48,211 nt of DNA from a virus: IMG/VR virus record IMGVR_UViG_3300020580_000022, positions 1 to 48,211 of that record; one strand, given 5' to 3'. Position numbers and translations under genes: made by a program. Shown one piece after another: positions 9,163 through 17,507 of the stretch (its first letter is position 1; the number at the start of each line of letters is the position of its first letter). The notes beneath the pieces were generated by a model, which was not told the origin of the DNA, did not search any database, and was given only the letters and a program-made list of their open reading frames with translations.

Positions 9163-9212
9163 CAGGGTTCAATAGTTTAAAGCCTGCCCCGGTACTATTG
9201 AACCCTGTTTTT
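9163..9212 (+). terminator. Rho-independent terminator
   Basis: Long hairpin with a perfect 14-bp stem (CAGGGTTCAATAGT/ACTATTGAACCCTG), a 17-base loop and five T directly after. Lies between 8711-9148 and 9238-9645. Confidence 0.88.
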
Positions 9213-9237
9213 CAATTTTAGAAGGAAAATATTTATT

Positions 9238-9645
9238 ATGGAAACACTTAGATATTATACTGAAGCTGATTTTCCGATGACTGTTAAATTTACTGATCAT
9301 AGTAATGAATTAAAAGTATTTGAAACAATCAAAGATTATCAAGACAATAAAAGACCTTTTGTTGTGGTAAAGGCTCACTGGAAATCAGGTTTAGCTGAAT
9401 ATCGTTGTCATCAAATAATTAAAGCTGGCAAGTTGAAACAAGCTATTGTTGCTGGAAAACCGATTGTTGCAATTGTTGAAGATTGTAACGATAATGATTT
9501 TCAAGTCGAAATGCCAGATGATGCTTTTAAATGTGGTGGCATTCCCGTTATAGGTGATTACATAGTTATTTATGAAGATGGTTATAAGTCTTGGTGGCCG
9601 GCTAAAGTATTTGAAGAGGGATATAATAGAATAGAACGTAGTTAA
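9238..9645 (+). CDS. Hypothetical virion-region protein
   Basis: 135 residues, preceded by AGAAGGAAAA about 10 bases upstream. Mixed alpha/beta composition; the last part contains GDYIVIYEDGYKSWWPAKVFEEGY, partly reminiscent of short phage structural proteins with a KSW/xPA segment. No function known. It precedes the gp4-like adaptor by 2 bp and is likely co-translated with it. Confidence 0.55.
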   Translation: METLRYYTEADFPMTVKFTDHSNELKVFETIKDYQDNKRPFVVVKAHWKSGLAEYRCHQIIKAGKLKQAIVAGKPIVAIVEDCNDNDFQVEMPDDAFKCGGIPVIGDYIVIYEDGYKSWWPAKVFEEGYNRIERS

Positions 9646-9647
9646 TT

Positions 9648-10385
9648 ATGCCTGCACTTAATGCTAAAACAGCACGAGATTTTATCACACTTGCTTTGAA
9701 AGAAGCAGGTGTGTTAGGTGTTGGTCAGACGGCACTTGCGGAAGATATGAATGATTGTTTAGTGTATCTTCAGCGAATGACTAATCAATGGCAACGTCGG
9801 CGATGGATGGTGCCGAGTTTAACCGATATATCTGCTATAGGTAACGGAGCTAAATCTAATACTGTCGGCCCTGGTGGTTTTTTTAATGTAACTCCAAGAC
9901 CGCGACAAATTAAAGCTGGTTATTTTATTTTAAATGCTTCGGCTGGTCTTGGTGCAACTGTCAGTTTACCGCTTAGTCAAATTTTTAGCTATGAAGATTA
10001 TGCTAGAATTACAGTTAAGGATTTAGCTACATTTCCTGAAAATTTCTTTTATGATAATGCATTTCCTTTAAGTAATTTATTTGTTTGGCCTATTCCAGAT
10101 AGTTCTTATACAATTCATATAATTGTTGAAAGTGATTTAGGTTGGCCAAATACGCTTGATAGTGTATTTACGATGCCGGAAGAATATGCTGAAGCAGTGC
10201 ATTATAATTTGGCAATGCGTATTTTTTCTGCATATGATATTGATCCTAAACCTTCAACAGCAGGATTAGCTAAAGTTGCATTGAATACAATTAAGGTTGC
10301 TAATACTCAAATTCCTGAAATGCAAATGCCTCCTGGATTAAGAAAAGGTAAAGCATTTTCATTGTGGAACCCAGATGGATATTGA
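9648..10385 (+). CDS. Head-to-tail adaptor, P22 gp4-like
   Basis: 245 residues. The N-terminus (LALKEAGVLGVGQT, then LVYLQRMTNQWQRRRW) and a later FYDNAFPLSNLFVWPIP segment are typical of the P22 gp4 family (tail accessory factor), which binds the portal after packaging and builds the neck. P22 gp4 is shorter (166 residues), but longer versions occur in distant podovirus-like phages. Position before a gp10-like gene agrees with P22 order (gp4, gp10). Confidence 0.85.
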   Translation: MPALNAKTARDFITLALKEAGVLGVGQTALAEDMNDCLVYLQRMTNQWQRRRWMVPSLTDISAIGNGAKSNTVGPGGFFNVTPRPRQIKAGYFILNASAGLGATVSLPLSQIFSYEDYARITVKDLATFPENFFYDNAFPLSNLFVWPIPDSSYTIHIIVESDLGWPNTLDSVFTMPEEYAEAVHYNLAMRIFSAYDIDPKPSTAGLAKVALNTIKVANTQIPEMQMPPGLRKGKAFSLWNPDGY

Positions 10386-10387
10386 AC

Positions 10388-10558
10388 ATGATTATTAATG
10401 AACCAATTAACGTTCCTAAGATGACTTTTGAAGAAGAAATGATATTACACCAAAGAGTATTTTGTTCAGCTACTATTCAAAATGATCCTAGAAAGAAAAA
10501 ATTAGCTGAAGAATATTATAAAGAACGTAACAGATTATTTGATGAAATGTACAAATGA
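10388..10558 (+). CDS. Small hypothetical protein between gp4- and gp10-like genes
   Basis: 56 residues from ATG 10388; the frame stays open upstream to 10364 but that part lies within the gp4-like gene. Acidic/basic helical protein ending in a Lys/Glu-rich segment. Its stop overlaps the gp10-like start by 4 bp. No known family. Confidence 0.5.
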   Translation: MIINEPINVPKMTFEEEMILHQRVFCSATIQNDPRKKKLAEEYYKERNRLFDEMYK

Positions 10559-12021
10559 AATTACCATTATTAGGTAATCCATATCAAGGTAGGAGTTCCA
10601 TAGCATCGGCGCAACGTGCGATTAATGTGTATGCAGAAGATAATGCAGAAGCACAATTAAGCCCTTTTCCATTTACTGAATATTTAACACCGGGTACTTT
10701 ATTATTTACATCGGCTGTTGTTGCTCCTGGTGCAAATGGTACGGTACGTTGTACATATCGTGCGAGTACAGGTGCAGGATATATTGTAGTTGGCCCTTCT
10801 GTTTATTTTATGGCTATTAATGGCGCACTTGTACTTGTGGGCACAATTCTTGATCAGCCTACACAAGTTTATATGGCCGATAATGGTTTGGCGGTTGTTT
10901 TAGTTGATGGTACTACTACTGGTTATGCTATTAACTTAAGTAATAATGCTTTTGGAACTATTATTGATCCTAGTTTTCTCGGTGCTAATTTTGTTTTGTT
11001 TCTTGATACGTTTTTTGTATTTAATCGGCCTAAAACTAATCAATTTTATACGTCATTAGCTCTTGTTACTTACGCTCTATTAACTGGCGGTACGTCATTT
11101 GATCCATTAGACATAGCTGCTAAATCTGGTTCTGCTGATATTATTGTTACTATTCTTACCGTTCATCAAAATTTATGGTTAATCGGTGCTTTAACAACTG
11201 AAATTTGGATTGGTACAGGTTCGGCGGATTTCTTCTTTCAACAGGTTCAAGGTGCATATATAGATCATGGTTGCGGTGCTGCATTTTCAGCGGCAACACA
11301 AGATGTTTTGACATTTTGGTTAATGCAAGATAGAGAAGGACACAATATTATTGTAAAGGGTGAAGGATACGACGTTGAAGAAATATCTACACCTTATATA
11401 GTTGATCAAATTAATAATTACGGTACATTTTCTGATGCAATAGGTTTTTGTTTTCAAACTGATGATCACGCCTTTTATGCAATAGTATTTCCGACAGCTA
11501 ATAAAGGGTGGTTATACAATTTAAAAACAAAACGTTGGTGCGAGTGGTTATCAAGTGATATAAATGGAAATTATAATAGACCGCTTGCTAATTGTTGTAT
11601 GTTTTGGCAAGATCGAATTATTGTAGGTGATTTTACTAACGGTAATATTTATATATTAGATTTCAATACTTTTACTGATAATGGAATGCCCATTATTCGT
11701 GAAAGAAGATTAGCACATATGATACAAGATGGTGATAGAGTACGATATAAGCAAATTATAGCTTCTATAAAAGTAGGTACAGCAAACCCGCAAGACCCTA
11801 ATGTTGATTTTCCAATTTCATTAAGTTGGTCTGATGACGGCGGAATTACATTTGGTCAAGAGGTTGAACAAAGTTTAGGTAAGGGTGGTCAATATTTGAC
11901 ACAACCGTCTTGGTGGCGATTAGGCGAGGCAAGAGATAGAGTTTTTAGATTTCAATGGTCAGCACCATTTCAAACTGCATTTCAAGGTGCATTTATTGAA
12001 TTTACAAAATCACGACATTAA
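10555..12021 (+). CDS. Packaged DNA stabilization protein, P22 gp10-like
   Basis: 488 residues, close to P22 gp10 (472). The N-terminal LLGNPYQGRSSIASAQRAIN and the middle with IWIGTGSADFFFQQVQGAYI followed by GCGAAFS, and later a YNLKTKRWCEW segment, are hallmarks of this family. The protein closes the packaged head by binding the gp4 ring and carries the tail needle or spike. It follows a gp4-like gene as in P22. Confidence 0.88.
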   Translation: MKLPLLGNPYQGRSSIASAQRAINVYAEDNAEAQLSPFPFTEYLTPGTLLFTSAVVAPGANGTVRCTYRASTGAGYIVVGPSVYFMAINGALVLVGTILDQPTQVYMADNGLAVVLVDGTTTGYAINLSNNAFGTIIDPSFLGANFVLFLDTFFVFNRPKTNQFYTSLALVTYALLTGGTSFDPLDIAAKSGSADIIVTILTVHQNLWLIGALTTEIWIGTGSADFFFQQVQGAYIDHGCGAAFSAATQDVLTFWLMQDREGHNIIVKGEGYDVEEISTPYIVDQINNYGTFSDAIGFCFQTDDHAFYAIVFPTANKGWLYNLKTKRWCEWLSSDINGNYNRPLANCCMFWQDRIIVGDFTNGNIYILDFNTFTDNGMPIIRERRLAHMIQDGDRVRYKQIIASIKVGTANPQDPNVDFPISLSWSDDGGITFGQEVEQSLGKGGQYLTQPSWWRLGEARDRVFRFQWSAPFQTAFQGAFIEFTKSRH

Positions 12022-12348
12022 ATGGCTTTAATATTACCACGACTTGATGCTAGACTTGTAGATCAATATGGTTTAGCGTTGCCGCCGTGGACAACGTTTT
12101 TTCAGCAGTTTGTGCAAGCGCCGAGTGCTGGAATAGCTTTGATTGTAGGCAGTTCTCCATTTATTTATATTGTTAAAGAACCTGGATTAATAGCAGTTGT
12201 TGGTGGAACTGTTTCGGCGATTGCTTTTATTCGTGGAACTATTAATATAGATGTGACAGGACAAAAATTAATTCCAGTCTATATTAAAGATATAATTAAG
12301 GTTACATATACTGGATTACCAGTTATAAACTTTTTATCGGCATTATGA
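12022..12348 (+). CDS. Hypothetical virion protein
   Basis: 108 residues, starting directly after the gp10-like stop and ending in an ATGA overlap. It is mostly beta-strand by composition (Val/Ile/Gly alternation) with PWTTFFQQF near residue 30. Small proteins at this place can be head-completion or needle-associated; nothing diagnostic is visible. Confidence 0.55.
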   Translation: MALILPRLDARLVDQYGLALPPWTTFFQQFVQAPSAGIALIVGSSPFIYIVKEPGLIAVVGGTVSAIAFIRGTINIDVTGQKLIPVYIKDIIKVTYTGLPVINFLSAL

Positions 12349-12788
12349 CAGATATTACATATTACGATAAGCTTACTCAATTAACCACAAGAGAAAAGAT
12401 TAATGCTCTTGAAGATTTAATGCGTCAACAAGAGCAAGTTGAATTAGAGGTTAAACATCATTTTGCTTATGGTACTTATACACGAGAATTGTTTATACCG
12501 AAAGGTATAATGCTTACAGGTAAGATACATAAATATAGTCAATTTAATATATTGATTAAAGGTGAAATGTCAGTTTTGATTGATGATCATGTAATGAGAA
12601 TTAAAGCACCTTTTTACGTTGTTTCTAAAGCTGGTACTAAACGAATTGCGATAGCTCATGAAGATTGTATTTGGTTAACTATTCATGGAACGCATGAAAC
12701 AGATTTAGAAAAGATTGAAGAATATTTTATTGCTCAAACAGAGCATGAATATTTAGAATTTTGTGGGCAGATGAAATGGCTTGGGTAG
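12345..12788 (+). CDS. Cupin-fold phage protein
   Basis: 147 residues. The central part runs TRELFIPKGIMLTGKIHKYSQFNILIKGEMSVL and continues to a pair of short strands ending TKRIAIAHEDCIWLTIH, which matches the two-strand-motif pattern of cupins (PKG, H, KGE, then AHED and H). His and Glu positions could bind a metal, though the set is incomplete compared with enzymatic cupins. Such proteins occur among podovirus tail genes with unknown function. The stop overlaps the ejection gene. Confidence 0.6.
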   Translation: MTDITYYDKLTQLTTREKINALEDLMRQQEQVELEVKHHFAYGTYTRELFIPKGIMLTGKIHKYSQFNILIKGEMSVLIDDHVMRIKAPFYVVSKAGTKRIAIAHEDCIWLTIHGTHETDLEKIEEYFIAQTEHEYLEFCGQMKWLG

Positions 12789-13495
12789 CGACAGCTATTA
12801 TAGGTGGTTCGGTTGTAAGTGCCGCATCTACTGCTTATGGAGCAAGCAAAGCAGCTAGTGCGCAAGAGCAAGCTGCTCAATTAGCTGCTCAAACTCAAAT
12901 GAATATGTATAATACGACAAGGGGGGATTTAGCACCCTTTCGTCAAATAGGTCAAACTGCTGCTACAGATTTAACTAATCGTCTTGGTGATTTAACTGCT
13001 CCGATCACGATGGATCAAGCGACATTAGAAAAGACACCTGGATATCAGTTTAATCTTTATCAAGGTGAAAAAGCTGTTGATAATTCTGCTGCTGCAAGAG
13101 GTTTGGGCGAAAGTGGTGCAGCATTAAAAGGTGCAGCTACTTTTGCGACTGGATTAGCTGATAATACTTATCAACAACAATTTCAAAATGCTGTTGTCAA
13201 TCAAACTAATGCTTATAATCGATTAAAAGGATTAGTCGATACTGGTGAAAATGCTTCTGCTCAAACTGGTGTATTAGGACAGCAAGCTGCTACTCAAATA
13301 TCAGGAGCACAGATAGGTGCAGGTAATGCACAAGCTGCTGCTGATAATGCAATTGGTGGTGCAGTTGGAAATGTAGGTAATAATATTGCAGGTTATGCGA
13401 TGTATAAAGGTTTATATGGTAATTCTAACTATGGAACTGCAAATTCAACTTATGCTAGAATGGGTGGTGCAGGACCATTTCAACCTACAGGATAA
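12776..13495 (+). CDS. DNA transfer (ejection) protein
   Basis: 240 residues from ATG 12776. A hydrophobic Gly/Ser/Ala N-terminus (MAWVATAIIGGSVVSAAS) with possible membrane-inserting character precedes a Gln/Ala-rich helix, then TRGDLAPFRQIG, EKTPGYQFNLYQGEKAV and SAAARGLGESGAALKGA. These segments are typical of phage DNA transfer proteins that leave the head with the genome and help cross the envelope. Its length fits P22 gp7 (229 residues). It overlaps the cupin-like gene by 13 bp. Confidence 0.8.
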   Translation: MAWVATAIIGGSVVSAASTAYGASKAASAQEQAAQLAAQTQMNMYNTTRGDLAPFRQIGQTAATDLTNRLGDLTAPITMDQATLEKTPGYQFNLYQGEKAVDNSAAARGLGESGAALKGAATFATGLADNTYQQQFQNAVVNQTNAYNRLKGLVDTGENASAQTGVLGQQAATQISGAQIGAGNAQAAADNAIGGAVGNVGNNIAGYAMYKGLYGNSNYGTANSTYARMGGAGPFQPTG

Positions 13496-13648
13496 ATGAA
13501 AATGATAAAAGAACAAGAAAATAATAAAGCAATTAAATTTAATCGTACAAGTCTGACTGAAGAACAATTTGAATATGGAAAAGATGTAATTAGACGAGCA
13601 ATTAAAGAATTTAATCCAAAGGAAAATGAAAATGATAGCAAATCATGA
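13496..13648 (+). CDS. Small hypothetical protein (50 aa)
   Basis: ATG directly after the ejection gene stop, TGA at 13646-13648. Lys/Asn/Glu-rich helical peptide. Overlaps the start of the next gene, which uses another frame. No motif. Confidence 0.5.
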   Translation: MKMIKEQENNKAIKFNRTSLTEEQFEYGKDVIRRAIKEFNPKENENDSKS

Positions 13649-13934
13649 AATGGCTTTACTTATCGATAAAAAAGGTAAGAAAGCTGATGATATATATGTA
13701 ATTCCTGCTTTTGAAAACCTTCCTTTGGATCATGACGTTTATCATGCAGATTATGTTTTACTTGAAGGTGAAATAATCAGCATTGAAACTATAGAAAGAT
13801 TAAAAGTTTTAGTTAATATAAATGCTCCTAAAACAATAAAACCGCCATTTACTGAGCATAAAATAAAAATACCTTGTCCATATGATCAAAGTCGAGAAAT
13901 GTTTATTTATGGTCTTAGTGGTAAAAGAAAGTAA
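13632..13934 (+). CDS. Hypothetical protein
   Basis: 100 residues. ATG 13632 is chosen over 13626 because AAAGGA lies at the usual 8-base spacing from it. Small alpha/beta protein with a hydrophobic N-terminal strand; no recognised domain. It sits between ejection-protein genes. Confidence 0.5.
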   Translation: MIANHEMALLIDKKGKKADDIYVIPAFENLPLDHDVYHADYVLLEGEIISIETIERLKVLVNINAPKTIKPPFTEHKIKIPCPYDQSREMFIYGLSGKRK

Positions 13935-13940
13935 ATTAAA

Positions 13941-14057
13941 ATGCCTTTTACACCTTTTATTAAATGGTTGAATAATCACGGATTATCTAATCATTATTGT
14001 GCAAAATTGTATAGTATTTTAGGTTGGCTTTATTGGTATAAAGCGAGATACTTTTAA
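13941..14057 (+). CDS. Very small protein (38 aa), Trp/Tyr-rich
   Basis: ATG 13941 to TAA 14055-14057, with the stop overlapping the next ATG by one base. Rich in Trp, Tyr and Phe (ILGWLYWYKARYF at the end), perhaps membrane-interfacial. Support is the tight fit between genes; function unknown. Confidence 0.45.
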   Translation: MPFTPFIKWLNNHGLSNHYCAKLYSILGWLYWYKARYF

Positions 14058-15472
14058 TGCCTGATATCGATACATCCTCATATCCTCATCCGCAACAAGG
14101 GCAAAATCCTCTTGATATTGCTGGCAAGCTTCAAGGACTTGAAAGCAATCGTATCGGTATTGACCAACAGAAATTACAATTAGCTAATCAGCATTTTCAA
14201 ATTGTTAATCAATCATTAGGTTCTTTATTATATAAGCCCGATCTTACTGCTGATGATATTGTAGGCGAAAGTCAAAAATTAGTTAATCTTGGTTTAATGA
14301 CACCTGATCATTTTTCACAATTTGTTAGTGCTATTCCTGGTAAAGCTCAATTACAGAAAGACCCTCAAGCTTTACAAAAATATTTAACTGTTACTCGTAA
14401 TCAAGCTTTATCTAATATGGAGGCTTTAAATTGGTATGGAGGTAGCGGTACAGGTTTTACAGATACAGGTAATGCAATTCAACCGTATAGTGTTAGACAA
14501 GGTGCTGCAGTTGCTACTAGTCCGCCAATTGCAAAAAATTTACCTGTAACACAACCAGAATTTAAACCTAATTCAGGTAAAACGGGAGTTGTCGGATCGC
14601 CAAATTTATCGCCTAGTTCATTACCTTCTGCTGGTTTTTCAGGAGAAGCGCCACAACAACAGCAAGCACCTATGACAGGTGGTGCTATTCCTGGTGCTAC
14701 CTCTGTTCCGACTACTACGGTACGCAAGCCTACAGCTTCGGCGCAAGCGCCTGCACGATTACCTATTCAACAATCACAAGCACAACCTGATCAACCGGCA
14801 AGTGTAACTGATCGTATTAATGCTGCTACAGGTGAACGTGGGCTTGGCCCACCACCTATGTTTGATGAAGGCAAAGCACAATATTTAGCTGATCAAAATA
14901 ATGCAAAATCAAAATTGGAAGGATTAAGACCAGCTATTCTTGCATTATCTAAATTAGATGATTTACGTACTGGTCCTGGTACACCATTATATAATCAAAC
15001 TGTAGCATTTTTTAAAACATGGGGTATTATTCCTACTCAAACACCTAACGATCCCACAGCAGTTTATCAAGAATTAAATAAATATTTTCATCAATATATG
15101 AAAGGGCGCGGGGGACGTTCCGATGCTGATTTAAATGCAGCAGAGCAATCTAGTCCTAATTTAGGATTACAAATTAATCCTGCATTACGGGATTTAACTA
15201 TGAATGCTGTTGCACAAGATCGTGTTGATGCAGGAATGCCCGGTGCATTTAAAGGTACTCAATTTCAAAATTATGGAGCACATCGAACTAATTATGCATC
15301 AACACAAGACCTTCGCGCAGCACAATTAGATTTAATGAAACCTGCTGAAAGAAAAGCAATTATGGATGAAATGAGAACTAAACAAAATACCCCCGAAGGT
15401 CAAAAATTTATAAACACATTAAAGAATTTACGATCACAACAAATTGTTAATCCGCCAACACAATCGCAATAA
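14057..15472 (+). CDS. Putative ejection (internal virion) protein
   Basis: 471 residues. N-terminal Gln/Leu-rich helix (20-60), a long disordered Pro/Gln/Ala linker (~155-260), and a C-terminal helical domain with RGGRSDADLNAAEQ. Length equals P22 gp20 (471) and the place, second in a trio of ejection genes, fits. No enzymatic motif is seen; identification is by position, size and composition. Confidence 0.6.
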   Translation: MPDIDTSSYPHPQQGQNPLDIAGKLQGLESNRIGIDQQKLQLANQHFQIVNQSLGSLLYKPDLTADDIVGESQKLVNLGLMTPDHFSQFVSAIPGKAQLQKDPQALQKYLTVTRNQALSNMEALNWYGGSGTGFTDTGNAIQPYSVRQGAAVATSPPIAKNLPVTQPEFKPNSGKTGVVGSPNLSPSSLPSAGFSGEAPQQQQAPMTGGAIPGATSVPTTTVRKPTASAQAPARLPIQQSQAQPDQPASVTDRINAATGERGLGPPPMFDEGKAQYLADQNNAKSKLEGLRPAILALSKLDDLRTGPGTPLYNQTVAFFKTWGIIPTQTPNDPTAVYQELNKYFHQYMKGRGGRSDADLNAAEQSSPNLGLQINPALRDLTMNAVAQDRVDAGMPGAFKGTQFQNYGAHRTNYASTQDLRAAQLDLMKPAERKAIMDEMRTKQNTPEGQKFINTLKNLRSQQIVNPPTQSQ

Positions 15473-15477
15473 ATATT

Positions 15478-17319
15478 ATGCCTAACGATTTTGATAATTT
15501 ATATAATGAATTTGTAGGACCACAACAGCAAACAAAACCTGCTGTTGCTAATCCTGATTTTGATAATTTATATAATGAATTTGTAGATAAAGGACAAGCT
15601 GCAACACAAGCGGAAGCACCTACAAAATGGTGGCAAGGATTAGCTAATGATCCGACATGGGCTGGATTAGCTAAACGTGTTGGCATAAGCGGTATACGTG
15701 GTATGGCAGATATTTCTGATACTGCTCTACATGGTGTACAAAATGTAATTAGTACTATTGCAAATAAAACATTACCGGAAAATTTATCTACTTCAATTCG
15801 TCAAGGTTTTGAAGAAAGTCAAGCACAAGATAAAGCATTAAGAAATTTATATAATAAAGAATTTCCTTCATCTGATAGTATTATACCTAACACAACAGAT
15901 GTTGGTCGAATGGCTGGACAAGCTATTGCAACTGCACCTGTTATGCCAATTAAAGCCATTCAAGTTGGTAGAGCACTCGTTGGTGCTTTGCCCACAATAT
16001 CTGCAACAGGTGCTAAAATAGCAGCACCTCTCATTAATCGTTTAGCTGGTGCATCTGTAGCGGGCGGTATTGGGGGAGCAACATTAGGTGCAACAACAGC
16101 TTCAACCAGCGATGATGACACATTAAGTAATGTGGGCAAATCGACATTAAGCGGTATGATTGCCGGTCCTGCTTTGGGTGCTCTTGGAAGCACTGCAAAA
16201 GCAGTTGGTGGAAAATTATTTGGTAATATTGGTTATTCAACAGCAGAGTTAGCTAAACGTGCTGAAGAATTAGGAATTAATCTTAAAGCAACACAAGTTT
16301 CGAGTAGTCCTTTATTAAAGAAATATGATCAAGTTAGTGGAATGCTTCCATTTTCTGGAGCGCAAGGAACTAGTGATACACAAATACAACAATTTACTCG
16401 TGCTGTTTCTAGAACATTTGGACAAGACACAAGTGAAATAACTCCGCAAGTTATTGCTGATGCGCGAAAGCAAATTGGTGGTAATATGGAGAATATTTAT
16501 AAAGGTGCTACTGTTAAAGTAGATAAACCTTTTGCACAAGATTTACAACAAGTAATTGATGATGCACAAGGTACACATGCTGATAGCGAATTAAAACCAG
16601 TAATGAATCAAGTTAAAAATGTAATTTCTAAAATAGATCAAAATGGTGAAATTAGCGGCGATGCTTATCATGGATTAACTAAATATAATGCTGTTCTTTC
16701 TAAAGCACAGCAATCGGCAAATCCTAATATTGCTAATTCTGCTAATCAAGTACGAAATGCGTTAGAAGATGTATTATTTCGTAATTTGCCTGCTGATCAG
16801 CAACAAGCTTTATCGCAAGCTAGATCACAATATAAAGCTGCTATGACTGTGAAGCCTTTAGTTGATCAATCTGCTGAAGGTTATGTTAGCCCATTAAAAT
16901 TAATGCAAAAAGTTATTAACTCTCCTGGTGGCAAGTTACGTTCTGGTGAATTAGGAGAATTAGCAGATATAGGACGTAAGTTCTTTCCGACACCTTCGGA
17001 TAGTGGTACGCCACTCGGAACTATGTTATTACAGGCTATACATGATCCGAAATCAGCTATAGGTGCGGCTGGTGGTGCTTTGTATAGCGGTGCTGCTTTT
17101 ACAGATGTTGGATTAGGTGGAATGGGTTTGGCTGCTAATCGTTTAATTCGTTCTGCCGTAAACAGTAAAATGACTAGAAATGCTATTATTCGTGGTGGTA
17201 TGGGCGAAACTTATGGAAATATTAATAAACTTACTGATACCATTGCACCTTATTCGGCACAGTTATTGAATAAACCAAATGATAAACAACAGAAATTACC
17301 TATTGCATTAAGTCAATAG
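15478..17319 (+). CDS. Putative ejection protein with tandem N-terminal repeat
   Basis: 613 residues, similar in size to P22 gp16 (609). It begins with two copies of DFDNLYNEFV (residues 4-13 and 27-36), a kind of motif repeated at the N-terminus of many phage ejection proteins. Ala/Gly-rich hydrophobic stretches at ~140-205 and ~535-565 could insert in membranes; the middle is helical. Third in the ejection trio, right before the tail genes. Likely forms part of the DNA conduit through the envelope. Confidence 0.65.
   Translation: MPNDFDNLYNEFVGPQQQTKPAVANPDFDNLYNEFVDKGQAATQAEAPTKWWQGLANDPTWAGLAKRVGISGIRGMADISDTALHGVQNVISTIANKTLPENLSTSIRQGFEESQAQDKALRNLYNKEFPSSDSIIPNTTDVGRMAGQAIATAPVMPIKAIQVGRALVGALPTISATGAKIAAPLINRLAGASVAGGIGGATLGATTASTSDDDTLSNVGKSTLSGMIAGPALGALGSTAKAVGGKLFGNIGYSTAELAKRAEELGINLKATQVSSSPLLKKYDQVSGMLPFSGAQGTSDTQIQQFTRAVSRTFGQDTSEITPQVIADARKQIGGNMENIYKGATVKVDKPFAQDLQQVIDDAQGTHADSELKPVMNQVKNVISKIDQNGEISGDAYHGLTKYNAVLSKAQQSANPNIANSANQVRNALEDVLFRNLPADQQQALSQARSQYKAAMTVKPLVDQSAEGYVSPLKLMQKVINSPGGKLRSGELGELADIGRKFFPTPSDSGTPLGTMLLQAIHDPKSAIGAAGGALYSGAAFTDVGLGGMGLAANRLIRSAVNSKMTRNAIIRGGMGETYGNINKLTDTIAPYSAQLLNKPNDKQQKLPIALSQ
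15487..15586 (+). repeat. Two perfect 31-bp direct repeats
   Basis: Bases 15487-15517 and 15556-15586 are identical and encode the repeated DFDNLYNEFV segment. Complete identity, including third codon positions, indicates a recent duplication. Confidence 0.9.
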
Positions 17320-17507
17320 TCATCACGATTATTATAGTAATCAATACTTATAATACCAAATAATGTTAATATAAATATGATAAATTCATAAGCAATTACA
17401 CACATGCATGCAAATATTATTCCATGCCAATTAATGTAATCGAAAAAATACCATGCTGTTAAACACCATACGGACCAGAAAATGAAAAGTTTTACTCGAT
17501 TATTCAT
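17313..17507 (-). CDS. Small two-helix membrane protein on the opposite strand
   Basis: 64 residues from an ATG at 17507, preceded on its strand by AAGGAAAG about 6 bases upstream. It has two strongly hydrophobic segments (about residues 6-26 and 29-52) and a charged C-terminus. It fills the otherwise empty 17320-17481 gap and overlaps the tail gene's first 26 bp head to head. It may be an envelope-acting protein such as a holin-like or exclusion protein. The alternative is chance hydrophobic antisense of AT-rich DNA. Confidence 0.45.
   Translation of the reverse strand: MNNRVKLFIFWSVWCLTAWYFFDYINWHGIIFACMCVIAYEFIIFILTLFGIISIDYYNNRDDY

Noticed and set aside
15960-16240. Minus-strand Pro/Ala-rich and His-rich ORFs inside the ejection gene
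   Set aside because: They are the reverse of Ala/Gly-rich coding sequence and have no start context.
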